This document shows, piece after piece, positions 11,279 to 22,875 of a stretch of DNA of 64,000 bases (the first letter of the stretch is position 1; the number at the start of each line of letters is the position of its first letter). Under the pieces are notes generated by a model. It did not search any database, was not told where the DNA came from, and was given only the letters and a program-made list of their open reading frames with translations. This DNA comes from Talpa occidentalis (Eukaryota > Chordata > Mammalia > Eulipotyphla > Talpidae): NCBI RefSeq assembly GCF_014898055.3, contig NW_023601212.1, positions 36,382,329-36,446,328 of the forward strand. Reading direction: 5' to 3'. The translations under genes and the position numbers were made by a program.

Positions 11279-13430
11279 AAAAAAGATGGCTCATGGGTAT
11301 TATGTTGGTGAACTACAGGACTCCTCCTGAGGGAAGAAATAAAATACTGTCCAAAAATTAATAACAACTTAAGAAAATAAATATTAAGAATTAAAAATTA
11401 AAAGCTCACTCATATTAGCTACAATGAGCATGGCAATTGTAGCGTACCTGTGTGGCCATTTATCTGCCTTACATGCTCAGGTCAAATAATAGTCATGCAT
11501 GGTGTTCTTTTCCCCAAAGCATACCTAGTCTTCAAAATCTTCGAGTGCTCTACTCTGGGAAGAGTGTCATAATTTTTTGGAGCTGACTTTCAGGATTATG
11601 TGGGTTTGATTTTCTATTTTTATATCTTGCTTTTTTAGGAATTATGTCTTTTGTATTTATGCCCTGTAACATCTACCATTGTACTTTGCACAAGTATAAT
11701 AAATGAGAAATAAATCTGTTAATAGTTTATGGTTAAAAGGGTACAAGTCATAATATGGAAGAATTTGGGTGACCATAATCATTGATTGCTTTGTTTCTCA
11801 GGTATTATTGGATTTCATCTTTTGGAACAGTTGCTAGGAGATACATTGCAAAGGTGAATTCCTTCTTTAGGACATGAAAAGGTTGCAGCAAAGGACAAGC
11901 CCTAGCAGGCAGGGTGTGTGGAAGCCAAGGTCCAGGTGCAAAGATGTGGCTGACTGTGGCTCCACCCTGAGGGTCAGACTCTGTATTATGTGAGTTGGAC
12001 AGACACCCTTTCTGTTTTTCCCCCTGCCCTCCCAGAAAAACATTTTAGTTTACAGAAGTAGGGTTTGTGAATTCTGGCTTCAAAACTGCCGATGAACCTA
12101 TCAGTCAATGCATGGACTGATTGCTTATCTTTTGAATTGTTTCCTCATGTTTGTAAATGCATGCAAGTGGCTGGCTTCAAGAGTACTCTAGCTTTCATTT
12201 GTTTTTTCAGTAAATATTTATTAAAGGCTTCCTATTATCTCCAATTTGGTCCTGATACAGCAGTGAATGAGACTTAGTCTTTATTTTCCAGAAGCTTCCT
12301 GTCTGGGAAAAGGAAAGCAGGAAAAGAATGAGTGTTAAAGCAGCGTCAATAAAATAGCACATATTAAGTTTTCTTTCATAATGCCCAACCCAAGAAATGT
12401 ATGTTTTTCCTACCCCTGCTCCTTCTCCCACATACTATATCAGCATATGATCTTATTATTTTTTTAATCTAAAAATCCCTCTCAGTTACTCACCAGCAAG
12501 AGCAGCAAAAGTCATTGCACTAATTTTCAAATATTTCCAGAGCAGAGATATATCTCAACAGCAAACCTTTACAAAAGGGGTAGTGGGGGAAAGCCTTTAC
12601 AAAAGGACCTGTGTAACAGATGCCAGGAGTCATTTCTGTAACATCTATAACAATTAAATATTTATTCAATGACAGTTTTTAGTGTTTGTTTTCTGTAAGG
12701 CCCTAATGATACAGCTCTATAAGACTTTAGCTCTCCTGTACACAAATCAGCACCTTGGTGTCTGTACTGAGATAAAGATGTTGACAGTGTCAGCTGATGT
12801 AACTTTGTATATGTGTTCAATATCTCAGGCACCCACAAAGGAGCCCATAGTGAGAGAAAAGATCAAGACTTGCACACTTCACTTCCTGTTCCTTAAATTC
12901 TTTCATTCTTGGAGCATCTAAGGATTTTGAGGATCACTAATTGAAAGACCTGGCCTTCGTTTCTGTCATCCATGGTGAGGGACTTCATGGGGCAGTGCCA
13001 AGCAGCCCATGTTGGATGCCAGCATGGAAGCGCCCAGTGGGAAAGGTAGAGGAGGACGAAAATTGTGGCTGAAATGGACTGAGGCTCAGCCTTTCGTGCA
13101 TGGGTCAGGTCTTCCTATCTGCTGTCCTGGGTATTTATTTTTATCTCCAGGATGAGAGACAGGGGAGACAACCAAAGAGTGTTAGTGGATAGTTCTGAGG
13201 AAAGAGATTTCTGAGGACTAATATCATCAAAGATTTCTTCCCAAAATTCACTACAATGACCAGTATTTCTTGAGTGACTCTGCAGGCCAAGACAGAAGGA
13301 TTTTTCACATCAGATTATAAAATCTCTATTCAGAACAAGAACAGCGTCTATTTAATGTTTTTATGTCAACAGTGTTATGGGGCTCTGGCCAAGTTGAAGT
13401 GTGCAGGAACTGTTTATCAGCCAAATATAT
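11279..13430. other. intron 1, unique stretch
   Basis: No gene found. The part near 12205-12300 (AAATATTTATTAAAGGC...) resembles a common ancient mammalian interspersed repeat, but I cannot name its family. The rest looks unique. Confidence 0.55.
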
Positions 13431-13445
13431 ACTTTCAGTGGACTT

Positions 13446-13718
13446 TAAAAAAAAAAAGATTTTATGGATTTATTTTTGCATAGAAGAACTGGGATGTAGG
13501 TCAGAAGTAAGGGGTGAGAGGATTCACCAGAGACAGAGTGGGGAGCAGAACAGGCAGATACAGTGAAATACACTGCTGAGGGGAGCAGCAGGTGAGACAG
13601 GAGAGGTCTGCTGCTCCATGTGGGTCACTTCCCTGGCCAGGGATTGAGCTCAGACCTTCGAGGTAGGCAGTCGCAGTGATGGCACTGAGACTTAACCCTT
13701 AGGCCAGCAGGGAGGCCC
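13446..13718 (-). mobile_element. tRNA-derived SINE, type A, antisense
   Basis: Reverse copy with an A-rich start and end AGCAGGGAGGCCC. Flanks share TTTCAGTGG-CTTT (before about 13434-13446, after about 13720-13736). Confidence 0.9.
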
Positions 13719-14068
13719 TATTTTCAGTGGCCTTTTAACCCTTGATAAAAACACAAACAAACTCACTATAGCTGTATAACTACTGCCATGGGTGGTCTGG
13801 CCAACTTCTTTCCTGTGTCTTTGTTTTTCCTCCCTTGGTGGGTAGAAGGAGCTTCCAGGAGATGCAGCCCAGGGAGTGTGCTATGTGAATGTGGTCATTC
13901 ATTGGTGACTCCAGTCCCCTGGGCTGGGCTGGAGCAGGCCCAGGAATGTGTCCAAATTCTGGCCAGTGAAGGGAAGGGAAAACCTGCTAGGGGGTGGGCA
14001 TAAAGCTTCCAAAAAGTATTTCTGTTTTTTTTTTTTTAAAAGTTTCAGATGGATAAAAGCCTTTTCTT

Positions 14069-14354
14069 TTTTTTTTTTTTTTTACAGATTTGTTTATTTA
14101 TGCATACAAGAATTGGGGTACAGGCCAGAGGTATGGGATGTGTGTGAGAGGATTCACCAGAGACAGAGTGAGGAGCAGAACAGACAAACTGACTGAAATA
14201 CACCACACCACTGAGGGGAGCAGCAGGGTTGTCAGGAGAAGGTCTGCTGCACCTTGTGGGTCACCTCCCTGGCTGGGGATCGAACTCCTGTTGCAGTGGC
14301 TGCAGCCAGCTTCATAGTGCTGTGTCTTAACTCCTTGCACCACCAGGGAGGCCC
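14069..14354 (-). mobile_element. tRNA-derived SINE, type A, antisense
   Basis: Reverse copy with a long T run (reverse of the poly(A) tail) and end CACCAGGGAGGCCCC. TSD TAAAAGCCTTTTCTTT, perfect (14054-14069 and 14356-14371). Confidence 0.93.
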
Positions 14355-14371
14355 CTAAAAGCCTTTTCTTT

Positions 14372-16579
14372 GAACTCTGAATCAACTATGTGGGATGGAG
14401 ATAGCTGAAGCCACTGGAGGTCTCTGTCCAGGTTGGAGGAGAGCAGCTTACATACCCAGACTAGCAGAGCAGAGGGACAGAGGTCCCTGTGTGGATCACA
14501 GAGCCTTGCTTTAACCAACCCTGGATATGGTCAAACTCCAGACAGGAGCTGCCACCTTTTCTTTTTTGAGTCATTTTTAGTTGTGTCATCTGTTATTTGC
14601 AACCTAAATTAGCCTGTGAGATCAGTGGGCTGATCAAATATGTGGCCTCACTGAGGAAATATTTCTTGAGAGCTACTACTCTTCAAAAATTGATAAAATG
14701 AGTAAGTGTCTCCATTGAGAATTCAGACTCTGTATTATAAACATGAAAAGGATCATGAAATCCAGCTGGTATTCAGTGTAGTTTCCATGCAAATTCCATA
14801 TGCATGAAAGGATTTTTGTGAGTCTGTTTTTAACCAAATGTGAAAATAGAAATGGAAAATAAGTGAATAACTAAATTGGACAGTCATACAAAGCTCTCAC
14901 ACAAGACATATCCCATTCTTTGGTGACATATCCCATTCTGTTTAATGTCTACTAATATTCAGGAACTATTTAATTTATTCAGTTTTCACACTTTCCAAAA
15001 TCCCACCCTCTTTTTTTTTTTTTTTGGTGTCTCCTGATCTAATGTAGGACATATCCTAGTTAGAAAATCATGCTGTTGAAGGGACTGCTTTGTTTAGGGA
15101 AAATGTCATACTTTTCCTTAGTGCACAGGTGTTTCAACGTGCTTTTCTTAAATATATAAATTCCACATACAAAGGCAGTGTTGTCATTTCTTTTTTATTT
15201 TGAAGTGCCAAAAGAGATGACCTATTGTTCTCTTGCCTCTGAGTTGGTCTTTTTTTAAAGATTAGCTTCAAAATGTGGCTTTCTTCACACCTGAGGCCCC
15301 TTGAGAATAAACAAAATCTGCATTTCTTTTTCAAGCAGCAGCCTGTCAATCTAAGAAGAAAACATAAGTTTGTTTCAGCCTGATTCCTTACAGTATGACA
15401 TCTGTAGCAGTCCCACAGAAGATTTGTGACTCTATCTCAATTTAAAAGACAAAATTTTATTGAGATATTTTAGAATAAAATCTGGTAGGGTTTAAAAGCA
15501 ATTTTAATGAATAAAATACAAAATGTCCTAAAATAACACTTCAGAGCAACATATAGACCCACAATATCCTTGAAATTTTAAGATGATGGATACAGAAATT
15601 TCTGTTATTTTACTTTGCAAAAATTATAATAACAGAAGAACCTAAAACTTGCCAATTCTACTCAGTAGCATCATACTTAGAACCAGCACATGAACCTGCC
15701 CTCTATCTCCATGCAGCCCCTGGCTCCCACCAGGTACCCTTTAAGATCTCAGCAAATGTTTACAGAATGATAGACTACTTTGGGTCTTATCCCAGAAAGT
15801 AACTTCAGGTTTCTTTTCTGCTAATCATGTAAGAGATTATGTGATTATTATTTATAGACGAGTTCCCAGGGAAGCCAGACAGATGCTGATAAATCATTAG
15901 TCATTTCTTCTTTCTAGGCTTTCATTTTTCTAGCAGCAACCACAGTAGGCTTCTGCAGATACCTATCTGGCCTCACAGATTTCTTTTAACAATTCATGTA
16001 CACCTAGTTCCATCATTCTCAGTATTCACTAAATGATGGTATGAATTGTCCTTTGTTAAAAGACCAGACATGTTCTCCCTTTGAATCTAAAAAAAAAAAA
16101 AAGAAATAATTCTAGATTTCCACAGGAATAGCTCAACAAGAAAGCAAGCTGGCCTGATAGCAACATGTATTTCAGAAGCCGAATGTGTAGTGCCTGCACA
16201 TGTAATAATCTCTAAAGGATAAATATGCATTGGATGTTTATAAGTTCCCAATTTGACAGTCTTACTCCATCCAAGCATATGACCATGTCTCAGTTGTTTA
16301 AACCTAGTTTTTCCCATCAAAGTGAATGTTATTTGCTGTTAAATTTTTGCTTTAAATTTATGGTTATAGGATGAGCAGGGTAATCTCACTTGTGATGGAA
16401 AACCATCTATTCTGCAGTATAATCCATCAATTTACAGAGCTTCTTTATTTGTTCATTTATCTACTACTGCAACAAATACATTAATGTCTACTAGATGCTA
16501 GGTCCCGTGTATAGTCATAGGATGCAGTGTAACTTGTGACCAGAACAACTGGTGTATAAGGTATTGAACTGAGGATAAA
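14372..16579. other. intron 1, unique stretch
   Basis: No gene. It holds a 15-bp direct repeat GACATATCCCATTCT (about 14905 and 14925), a T17 run near 15011 and an A14 run near 16089. Weak ancient-repeat resemblance occurs near 16445-16540. Confidence 0.55.
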
Positions 16580-16591
16580 ATCTTGTGAATT

Positions 16592-16861
16592 TTTTTCAAA
16601 AGATGTATTTATTCATGCCTACAAGAACCGGGGTACAGACCAGATGTGTGGGAGGGTGAGAGGATTCACCAGAGACAGAGCAGGGAACAGAACAGGCAGA
16701 TTGAACGAAATACACTGCTGAGGGGAGCAGCTGGCAAGACAGGAGAGGTCTGCCACGCCATGTGGGTATCTCCCTGGCCGGCCGGGATCGAACCTGTGCT
16801 GCAGAGGCTGTAGACAGCTTTATAGTGCTGCGCTCAACTGCCTGCGCCACCAGGGAGGCCC
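16592..16861 (-). mobile_element. tRNA-derived SINE, type B, antisense
   Basis: Reverse copy ending CTGCGCCACCAGGGAGGCCC. TSD ATCTTGTGAAT (about 16580-16590 and 16862-16872). One of only two younger-type copies that lie antisense. Confidence 0.92.
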
Positions 16862-17029
16862 ATCTTGTGAATGTTAATATCATATGTTCGGCCCTTCCTT
16901 ACCTCCAATCTGCTTCAATGAGTTACAGAAATATGACTGTCTACTACTTAAAGTTTAGAGTAGGTGATACAATTTAAGTCATGATGTCAAGAAATAAACA
17001 GAATAAAAGTTGTCTAATGTCATCTCAAG

Positions 17030-17560
17030 GGCAGCAGCATTGGGAGTGGTGTAGGAGGGAAGAATGATTATTCCAAGTCCAAGTAGTGAGAGGCCTGGAG
17101 GGGCTTATACCAAATGGTGCAGCCCCGATCCATAGGCAGTCTCATATTTATTTACAGCCGGGTTCAGAGAAGATGGGCAGGTACTTGGAGGAATATACAT
17201 GTGTGGGGATGCACTATCAGGGATGTGTTATCATCTGATATAAGCTAGGATGGAGTGACAAGGGGCTTTAGCTTGGGGGGCGCCATAGTTCCTGCTAATC
17301 AGAGCATACTATCTCTAATCCCCATTTTTACCTCACTTTCTGCTGATCTTTACAAGTAAGATATTCTAGCTGATCTTGCTAATATGGCCGTAATGACTGC
17401 CTGCTGTTTTCAGCAGATACTGGTTTCCCAGTATGTTCCTCATACCAAGACTTCTACCCTGGTGAGAATTCTTCTGCCTGACTATATGTTTGGCTTGATC
17501 ACCAGGAACTCTGGGGACCAAGACAATAGCCCCCATAACAAGGAGGGCCAGTGATCCCAC
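17030..17560 (-). repeat. ERV-type solo LTR relic, copy 1
   Basis: Shares long similarity with 34235-34665, including the words CCTGCTGTTTTCAGCAGATA and CTGGTTTCCCAGTATGTTCC. Read on the - strand it has U3-like sequence, AATAAATA near the poly(A) position (+ strand TATTTATTTA near 17145), then a short U5. No coding sequence. Old, decayed endogenous retroviral LTR; family not identified. Confidence 0.65.
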
Positions 17561-17619
17561 AGTCTCGCATATAATTAGGCAAGTAACTTTCTGTTTCCGA
17601 ACAAGTGGAATCATCAAGA

Positions 17620-18300
17620 ACTAATGCCTATGGTTCCACTGAACTTTAAATATACCAATAAACATGAAGCACTTACTAGAGCAACTGGGACATATTTAGT
17701 AAATATTAGCTTTTGTGCAGATTATCATTTGAACTTTGCATTCATAGATACTCTGAAGTATATGTAAATAATGTGCTATATAGTTTAATTTTCCCAGAGA
17801 TTTCTTTGCTCATAGAGAGGTAAACCACCCAGTTTCTCTATGTTTACTTCAAACAGTTATTCATGTGACAAGTATTTATTAAGTACCCATTGGGGCTAAT
17901 ACTGCTATCTAGAAATTTGTGATCTTGTTGAACATGCAAGAAGAAAGCTAAAGGTAAAGTAAAAAGGAGACCTAGAGTATGAATCAGTGTTAAACTGAAT
18001 AATTTGAACAAGCATTGGCAAAAACCTGCTTCTGACTCTGTGATTCTGGGCCTGGGACAGACATTGTGACTCAGTTCCATTTTTCACCATTTAATTGAGA
18101 TAGTACTGCAGAAAGCTTCCTCATTCATGTGTACTAACTGGGTAAACTTCTAATAAGACAAATTCTAAAGATCAAGATCACCTACATTTTTTTCCCTGTC
18201 ACCTCCACATTTTCTTCCCACTTAGTCATCAAGTCTTTATGCTGAATCCTGACCCCTACCCATTTCTCTGCTGATCATCTACAACCATGGTGGTAATTTA
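17620..18300. other. intron 1, unique stretch
   Basis: No gene. Possible ancient repeat scrap near 17860-17935 (AGTATTTATTAAGTACCC). Otherwise nothing recognised. Confidence 0.55.
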
Positions 18301-18411
18301 TAAAATAACAGTGACATGAGTGTATGGATGCATCTGTTTGCATTTCACTGACCTAAGCATATCACATGGACAGACCTAACTTCCAATATGGCAAGTGCTT
18401 GGAGGAAAGGA
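18301..18411 (+). repeat. 110-bp segment, copy 1 of a local dispersed pair
   Basis: Starts TAAAATAACAGTGACATGAG and ends about GGAGGAAAGG. About 93% identical by eye to 20098-20208, same orientation, 1.8 kb away. This copy has no L1 sequence around it. Confidence 0.85.
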
Positions 18412-20071
18412 GAACTAGAAACGAAGAGGTAGTTCTAGTGACCACCACATGCTTAGTTTACTTTCCACATACTGAACTGAGGTTTGACTTACCTTGTTTT
18501 CCTTAAGTCTTCACTTGGAAGAATCCCTGAAGAAGGCTTCACTGGCCAGGTAACAATATTGAAGACAGTTGATATTTGTCAAGGAAACAAAAAACTTGTT
18601 TCATTTGAAATTAATCCACTGTGTAACCGGCACTGACTTAGTAATAACTTTTGTGAGGGGGAAAACCACACTGAAAGCATGCAAAAATCTTTAAAAAAAT
18701 GGTCATTGCATGAATTTTCTGTAAAAGCATAACCTCTATTTCATTATCCCAGTGAAAGCCCATGTCTCAGCCTTTTTAAATTGAGTCTCAAAAGTCTTCA
18801 AATTGGCTCTGTCCTTCAGTGCTGATGCATAGCTCCGAGGAACATGCTCTTTTCCATGACCTTGTGTGTGACCTTGGTCTGCTTAACTTAGCATATTTAG
18901 AGCATAAAAGAGTTTTAAGGAATTTTGAAGAATACTGGGAATTCATCTGCATTTTCTGTTTAATTGTCATAGTTTTGGCTTACATGTATTATGTATCGCT
19001 AGAGTTAATTTTCTTGAAAGCTACTAACTTTTAACAAGGAGCTGTTTCTTATTATCACAATGAATGAATTATTTGCATTAATATCTCATAGCTTTGACAA
19101 TCCCTTGATGTATTCTGAGATATATAGTAATTTCTACTGCCTTTAATTTTATTGTCTAAAGAAGAAAGGGAATTTGGTTTCTTCTGAAACCCAATGACAA
19201 ATAAAAATTTAACTGTATTTAGTTGTATATATCTTCTCATCTTTGGTTCTATAAAGTTCTTGATTATTTCTTTATTAGAGAATATGGATGAGGTATTTCT
19301 CCATTTTTATTATATTTATATCTTTTTTCTATAGTCATTTTTATGCACAAAAACTTTTCATTTTAGTGCTGCATCACTTTATAAAGTCATTTTAAGTGGC
19401 AATTAGATACCCAAATATAAGTTGTAATTTACCCATATATGGTGCTACAAATTCCTGAGGTTGGAGTCAAATGAATAATTATCTCCTATGCATAACAAAA
19501 TGTATAAAAACAAAAGCTATGATGTCCTAATTTGCTCTGCCTCCTAACATCTGAACAGTTACCTTCAGCAATAATTGGAAGCTCTTTCCCTATTTTGAAA
19601 TACTGACAAGTGAAAAAAGTGTTCAGGATTCAGTGAATTTGGTATTGAAAAATCACTGCTCCTATAAATAACCCTAAAACCATATAGTTTAATAAACACT
19701 TAAATATAATTAAAGATATACAAAATGTGTTTCTGTATGTTATGTGATATATAACAATATGTATATTTAATATAGATATATACAACTGTGATAAACCATG
19801 TGGCTTTTGTATTAAATTGCAGTTAGTTTTCTCCTTGGAGTTGATGAACCCTTCAATTAGATATGACTAAAAAAAATGCCTGCTTTTTTCACTCGAATCA
19901 GGTTTTAATCATATTTCAAGATCATCTCTGTTCTTGACTGTTCAATCCCATATCAACTCTGTTAAACTCATTACATCCTCCTAAAACTTACCCTGTAAAA
20001 CAATTTCTGAAAATTCTCAGTCTCTGGGAATACTCAAAGTTCATACTTTAAGTGGTCTTCTTTGTCACTAT
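18412..20071. other. intron 1, unique AT-rich stretch
   Basis: No gene or repeat recognised. The two short frames around 18790-19240 show no domain and overlap on opposite strands. Confidence 0.6.
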
Positions 20072-20081
20072 AAGAATATTG

Positions 20082-20311
20082 ATTAGGGTCAAAATAATAA
20101 AATAACAGTGAGATGAGTGTATGGATGCATCTGTTTGCATTTCATTGACCTAAGTGTATCACATGGACAGACCTAACTTCCAACATGGCAAGTGCCTGGA
20201 AGGAAAGGGGGCGTGCAATTGTATGGGAAATATAACCAAAATGAAAATGCATACATTGTGCAAATATGAAAAAATGATGTAATAATTATATAAAATAAAA
20301 TATTAAAAAAA
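20082..20311 (+). mobile_element. L1 3' UTR fragment carrying an inserted 110-bp segment
   Basis: ATTAGGGTCAAAATAA (20082-20097) and, from about 20206, GGGGGCGTGCAATTGTATGG through AAATGCATACATTGTGC are adjacent parts of the same L1 3' UTR seen at 45943-46060 and 36280-36340. Between them lies the 110-bp segment. An approximate TSD AAGAATATTG/AAGAATGTTG flanks the whole unit (about 20072-20081 and 20312-20321). Confidence 0.75.
20098..20208 (+). repeat. 110-bp segment, copy 2, embedded in an L1 tail
   Basis: Nearly the same sequence as 18301-18411 with about eight differences. It splits the L1 3' UTR between AAAATAA and GGGGG. It has no A tail and no TSD of its own. Confidence 0.85.
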
Positions 20312-20321
20312 AGAATGTTGG

Positions 20322-21132
20322 TTTTTCTATAATAAACACATGAAAGAAAAAAGTGTTAAATCCGGCTCTTTCTGCATTATTTCTATTTGGCCTTGCATCC
20401 TTCTATATCTTCAGTGGCTGACGCAGATATTTTTGTCACGATGACTGTCTTGTTTGCTGTGTGTTAAGTAGAAATGATAGCAGATACCTCTCCCTTCAGC
20501 AGCCTTTTATTCTATAAAACTGTAATTCTTTATTTTCTGGCATGCCATTCAGCATTGTGCTCCCCATCTGTCATAGTTGTACTGAATGTTACTATTTCCA
20601 TTTTTTCATATTTTTTACATGAATATGAATAGCACAACACAGAAAGACAATGGTAGAAGATGAGAGAATTATCAGAGAGTTAATTACCATGATATCCTAA
20701 CATCATAAAATATAGCATGGCTATCTTAAGGTCAATCTTTATTCTATTTTTAACCAATCTTGATTTTAAATTTCTAAAAACTAGACCAAAAATCTTTTCC
20801 TTTCTAATTTTGGAATCACTTCTGTAATCTACCTATAAATTAAAAGCTATATTCAAGGAAAGAGTGTAATCATTCATTGTTACCTAATGACAAAACAAAC
20901 CCTTATCCCTCAAGGATAAAGAAGGAATAATAAGTTTCAATGCAGTACTTTGGGTATTACTACTGCACTCCTGGGGACTATTAGTGGAAAATGTTCAAAA
21001 TGATTTTATGGTGCTTTTTTCTCTTTTTTGATGGGATGTTTTCAAAGTATTACCATGAAGGATGTTGTTTATAAAACATTAACACTTGATGTGTGCCAAA
21101 AGGAATTGTAATTTAAAAAAAAAAGAAATCTA
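20322..21132. other. intron 1, unique AT-rich stretch
   Basis: No gene or repeat recognised. Confidence 0.6.
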
Positions 21133-21399
21133 GGGCCTCCCCGGTGGCACAGCGGGTAGAGTACAGCACTGTGAAGCTGTCCACAGCCTTTGTAGCGTGA
21201 GTTCAATCCCCGGCCAGTCAGGGAGAAACCCATATAGCATGGCGGGTCTCTCCTGACTCACCCACGGATCCCCTCCGCGGTGTCTTTGGTCTGTCTGCCT
21301 GTTCTGCAACCCACTCTGTCTCTGGTGAATTTTCTCACCCTCCCGCGCCTCTGACCTGTACCCCAGTTCTTGTATAAATAAATAAAAATCTTTAAAAAA
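21133..21399 (+). mobile_element. tRNA-derived SINE, type B, full length
   Basis: Head GGGCCTCCCCGGTGGCACAG, tail TAAATAAATAAAAATCTTT. Short TSD-like flanks GAAATCTA and GATATCTA. Confidence 0.92.
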
Positions 21400-21904
21400 G
21401 ATATCTAACTAGCAAACAATCAACTCCCTTACCCCAAAATCTTCCTAAATATAAAGGTTTTTGCTTTGCTACTGCCATCTTCGAAAAATTTCTGCAGGGG
21501 GATTCTAACAAAATATCTGAACTTGAATCAGTTTTGCTCTTGAGTGGCTTTCTAGCAAGGTGAATACAGGTGAGTTGTAATTTTAGAGATGGTGTTTGGG
21601 CTTCTGGGAGACAGTTTCCAGCCATGTGGGCCAGATGTTAACCCAGACTTCCTCCATTAAGATTTTGCCACTCACATTCCCAGGAGGACATGAGTTCATT
21701 GACGGCAAGATTTGGTGCCATAGGAAACGTTGAATCATTGTAGAAGTTTTCAGCTTCATTTTCACCTGTGGCAATAATTCCCATGATGAGACATCATCCC
21801 TGTGCTTTTGAAGTTAGGAAGTAACTTATGAAAAATGATTGAATTAAAATTAGCTGAGCTCCAATTGTGTATTTTAGGATCCTTGTACAAGTTGACCTGT
21901 TCAT

Positions 21905-22166
21905 TTTATTTTATTTTATTTTATTTTATTTATACAATAGCTGGGATATAGGCCAGAGGTGCAGGAGGGTGAGCGGATTCACCAGAGACAGAGTGGGGAG
22001 CAGAACAGGCAGACGGACTGAAGGCACTGCTGAGGGGAGCAGCGGGCTCGACAGAAGAGGCCTGCATGCCATGTGGGAATCTCCCGGGCCATCTGGGAAT
22101 CGAACTAGCACTGCAGAGGCTGCAAACAGCATCACAGGGCTGTGCTCAACCCACTGCACCACCAGC
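21905..22166 (-). mobile_element. tRNA-derived SINE, type B, antisense, head clipped
   Basis: The reversed tail is a (TTTTA)n run (21903-21931). The body is complete, but the first ~8 bases of the head (GGGCCTCC) are missing. The head runs directly into the + strand SINE at 22167. Confidence 0.9.
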
Positions 22167-22329
22167 AGACCTCTCCTGACTTGCCCACTGCTCCCCTCAG
22201 CAGTGTGTTTCAGTTGATCTGCCTGTTCTGTTCCCCGCTCTGTCTTTGGTGAATTCTCTCACTCCCCATGCCTCTGGCCTATACCCCAGTTCTTGTATGC
22301 AGAAATAAATAAATCTTAAAATTTCTTTA
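22167..22329 (+). mobile_element. 5'-truncated SINE, type A, fused head-on to the previous copy
   Basis: Starts at CAGACCTCTCCTG, mid-element, and runs to AAATAAATAAATCTTAAAA. No clear TSD separates it from the inverted copy on its left. Confidence 0.88.
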
Positions 22330-22330
22330 G

Positions 22331-22598
22331 GGCCTTCCCGATGGCACAGCGGTTGAGCACTGGGTTGTGAAACTGCCCACAGCCTCTGCAGTGCCGGTTC
22401 TATCCCCGGCCGCCGGGCGAGGGTCCCACATGGTGTGCAGACCTCTACTGCCACCCACTGCTGCCCTCAGCAGTGTATTTCATCACTCTGCCTGTTCTGC
22501 TCCCCGCTCTGGCTCTGGTGAATTCTCTCACCCTTCCGCACTTATGACTGTACCCAGTGCTTGTATAAATAAATAAATAAATAAATCTAGGGGGGAAA
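22331..22598 (+). mobile_element. tRNA-derived SINE, type C-like, full length
   Basis: GGCCTTCCCGATGGCACAGC head with GGGTTGTGAAACTGCCC; tail TGACTGTACCCAGTGCTTG then (AAAT)n. Approximate TSD TTCTTTA. Confidence 0.92.
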
Positions 22599-22608
22599 AA
22601 TTCTTTAA

Positions 22609-22872
22609 AGGGCCTCCCTGGTGGCGCAGGCAGTTGAGCGCCACACTGTGAAGCTGTCTGCAGCCTTTGCAGCACCTGTTTGATCCCTGAACCCCGGCGA
22701 GGGTCCCACATTGCGTGCAGACCTCTCCTGCAGCCCACTGCTCTCCTCAGCAGTGTATTTCGTCCGTCTGCCTGTTCCGTTCCCCACTCTGGCTCTGATG
22801 AATTCTCTCACCCTCCTGCGCTTCTGACTGTACCCAGTGCTTGTATAAATAAATAAATAAATCTTTAAAAAA
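22609..22872 (+). mobile_element. tRNA-derived SINE, type C-like, full length
   Basis: GGGCCTCCCTGGTGGCGCAG head, tail CCCAGTGCTTGTATAAATAA and ATCTTTAAAA. Fourth SINE in a cluster of about 1 kb. Confidence 0.93.
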
Positions 22873-22875
22873 ATT

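Noticed and set aside
21903..21931. Regularly repeated TTTTA units as a possible array
   Set aside because: This is the reversed A-rich tail of a SINE, not a CRISPR or other array. No spacer-repeat structure exists in the window.
22331..22420. tRNA-Glu-like sequences at SINE heads
   Set aside because: They have A and B boxes but no intact cloverleaf or anticodon arm and continue into SINE bodies; not tRNA genes.
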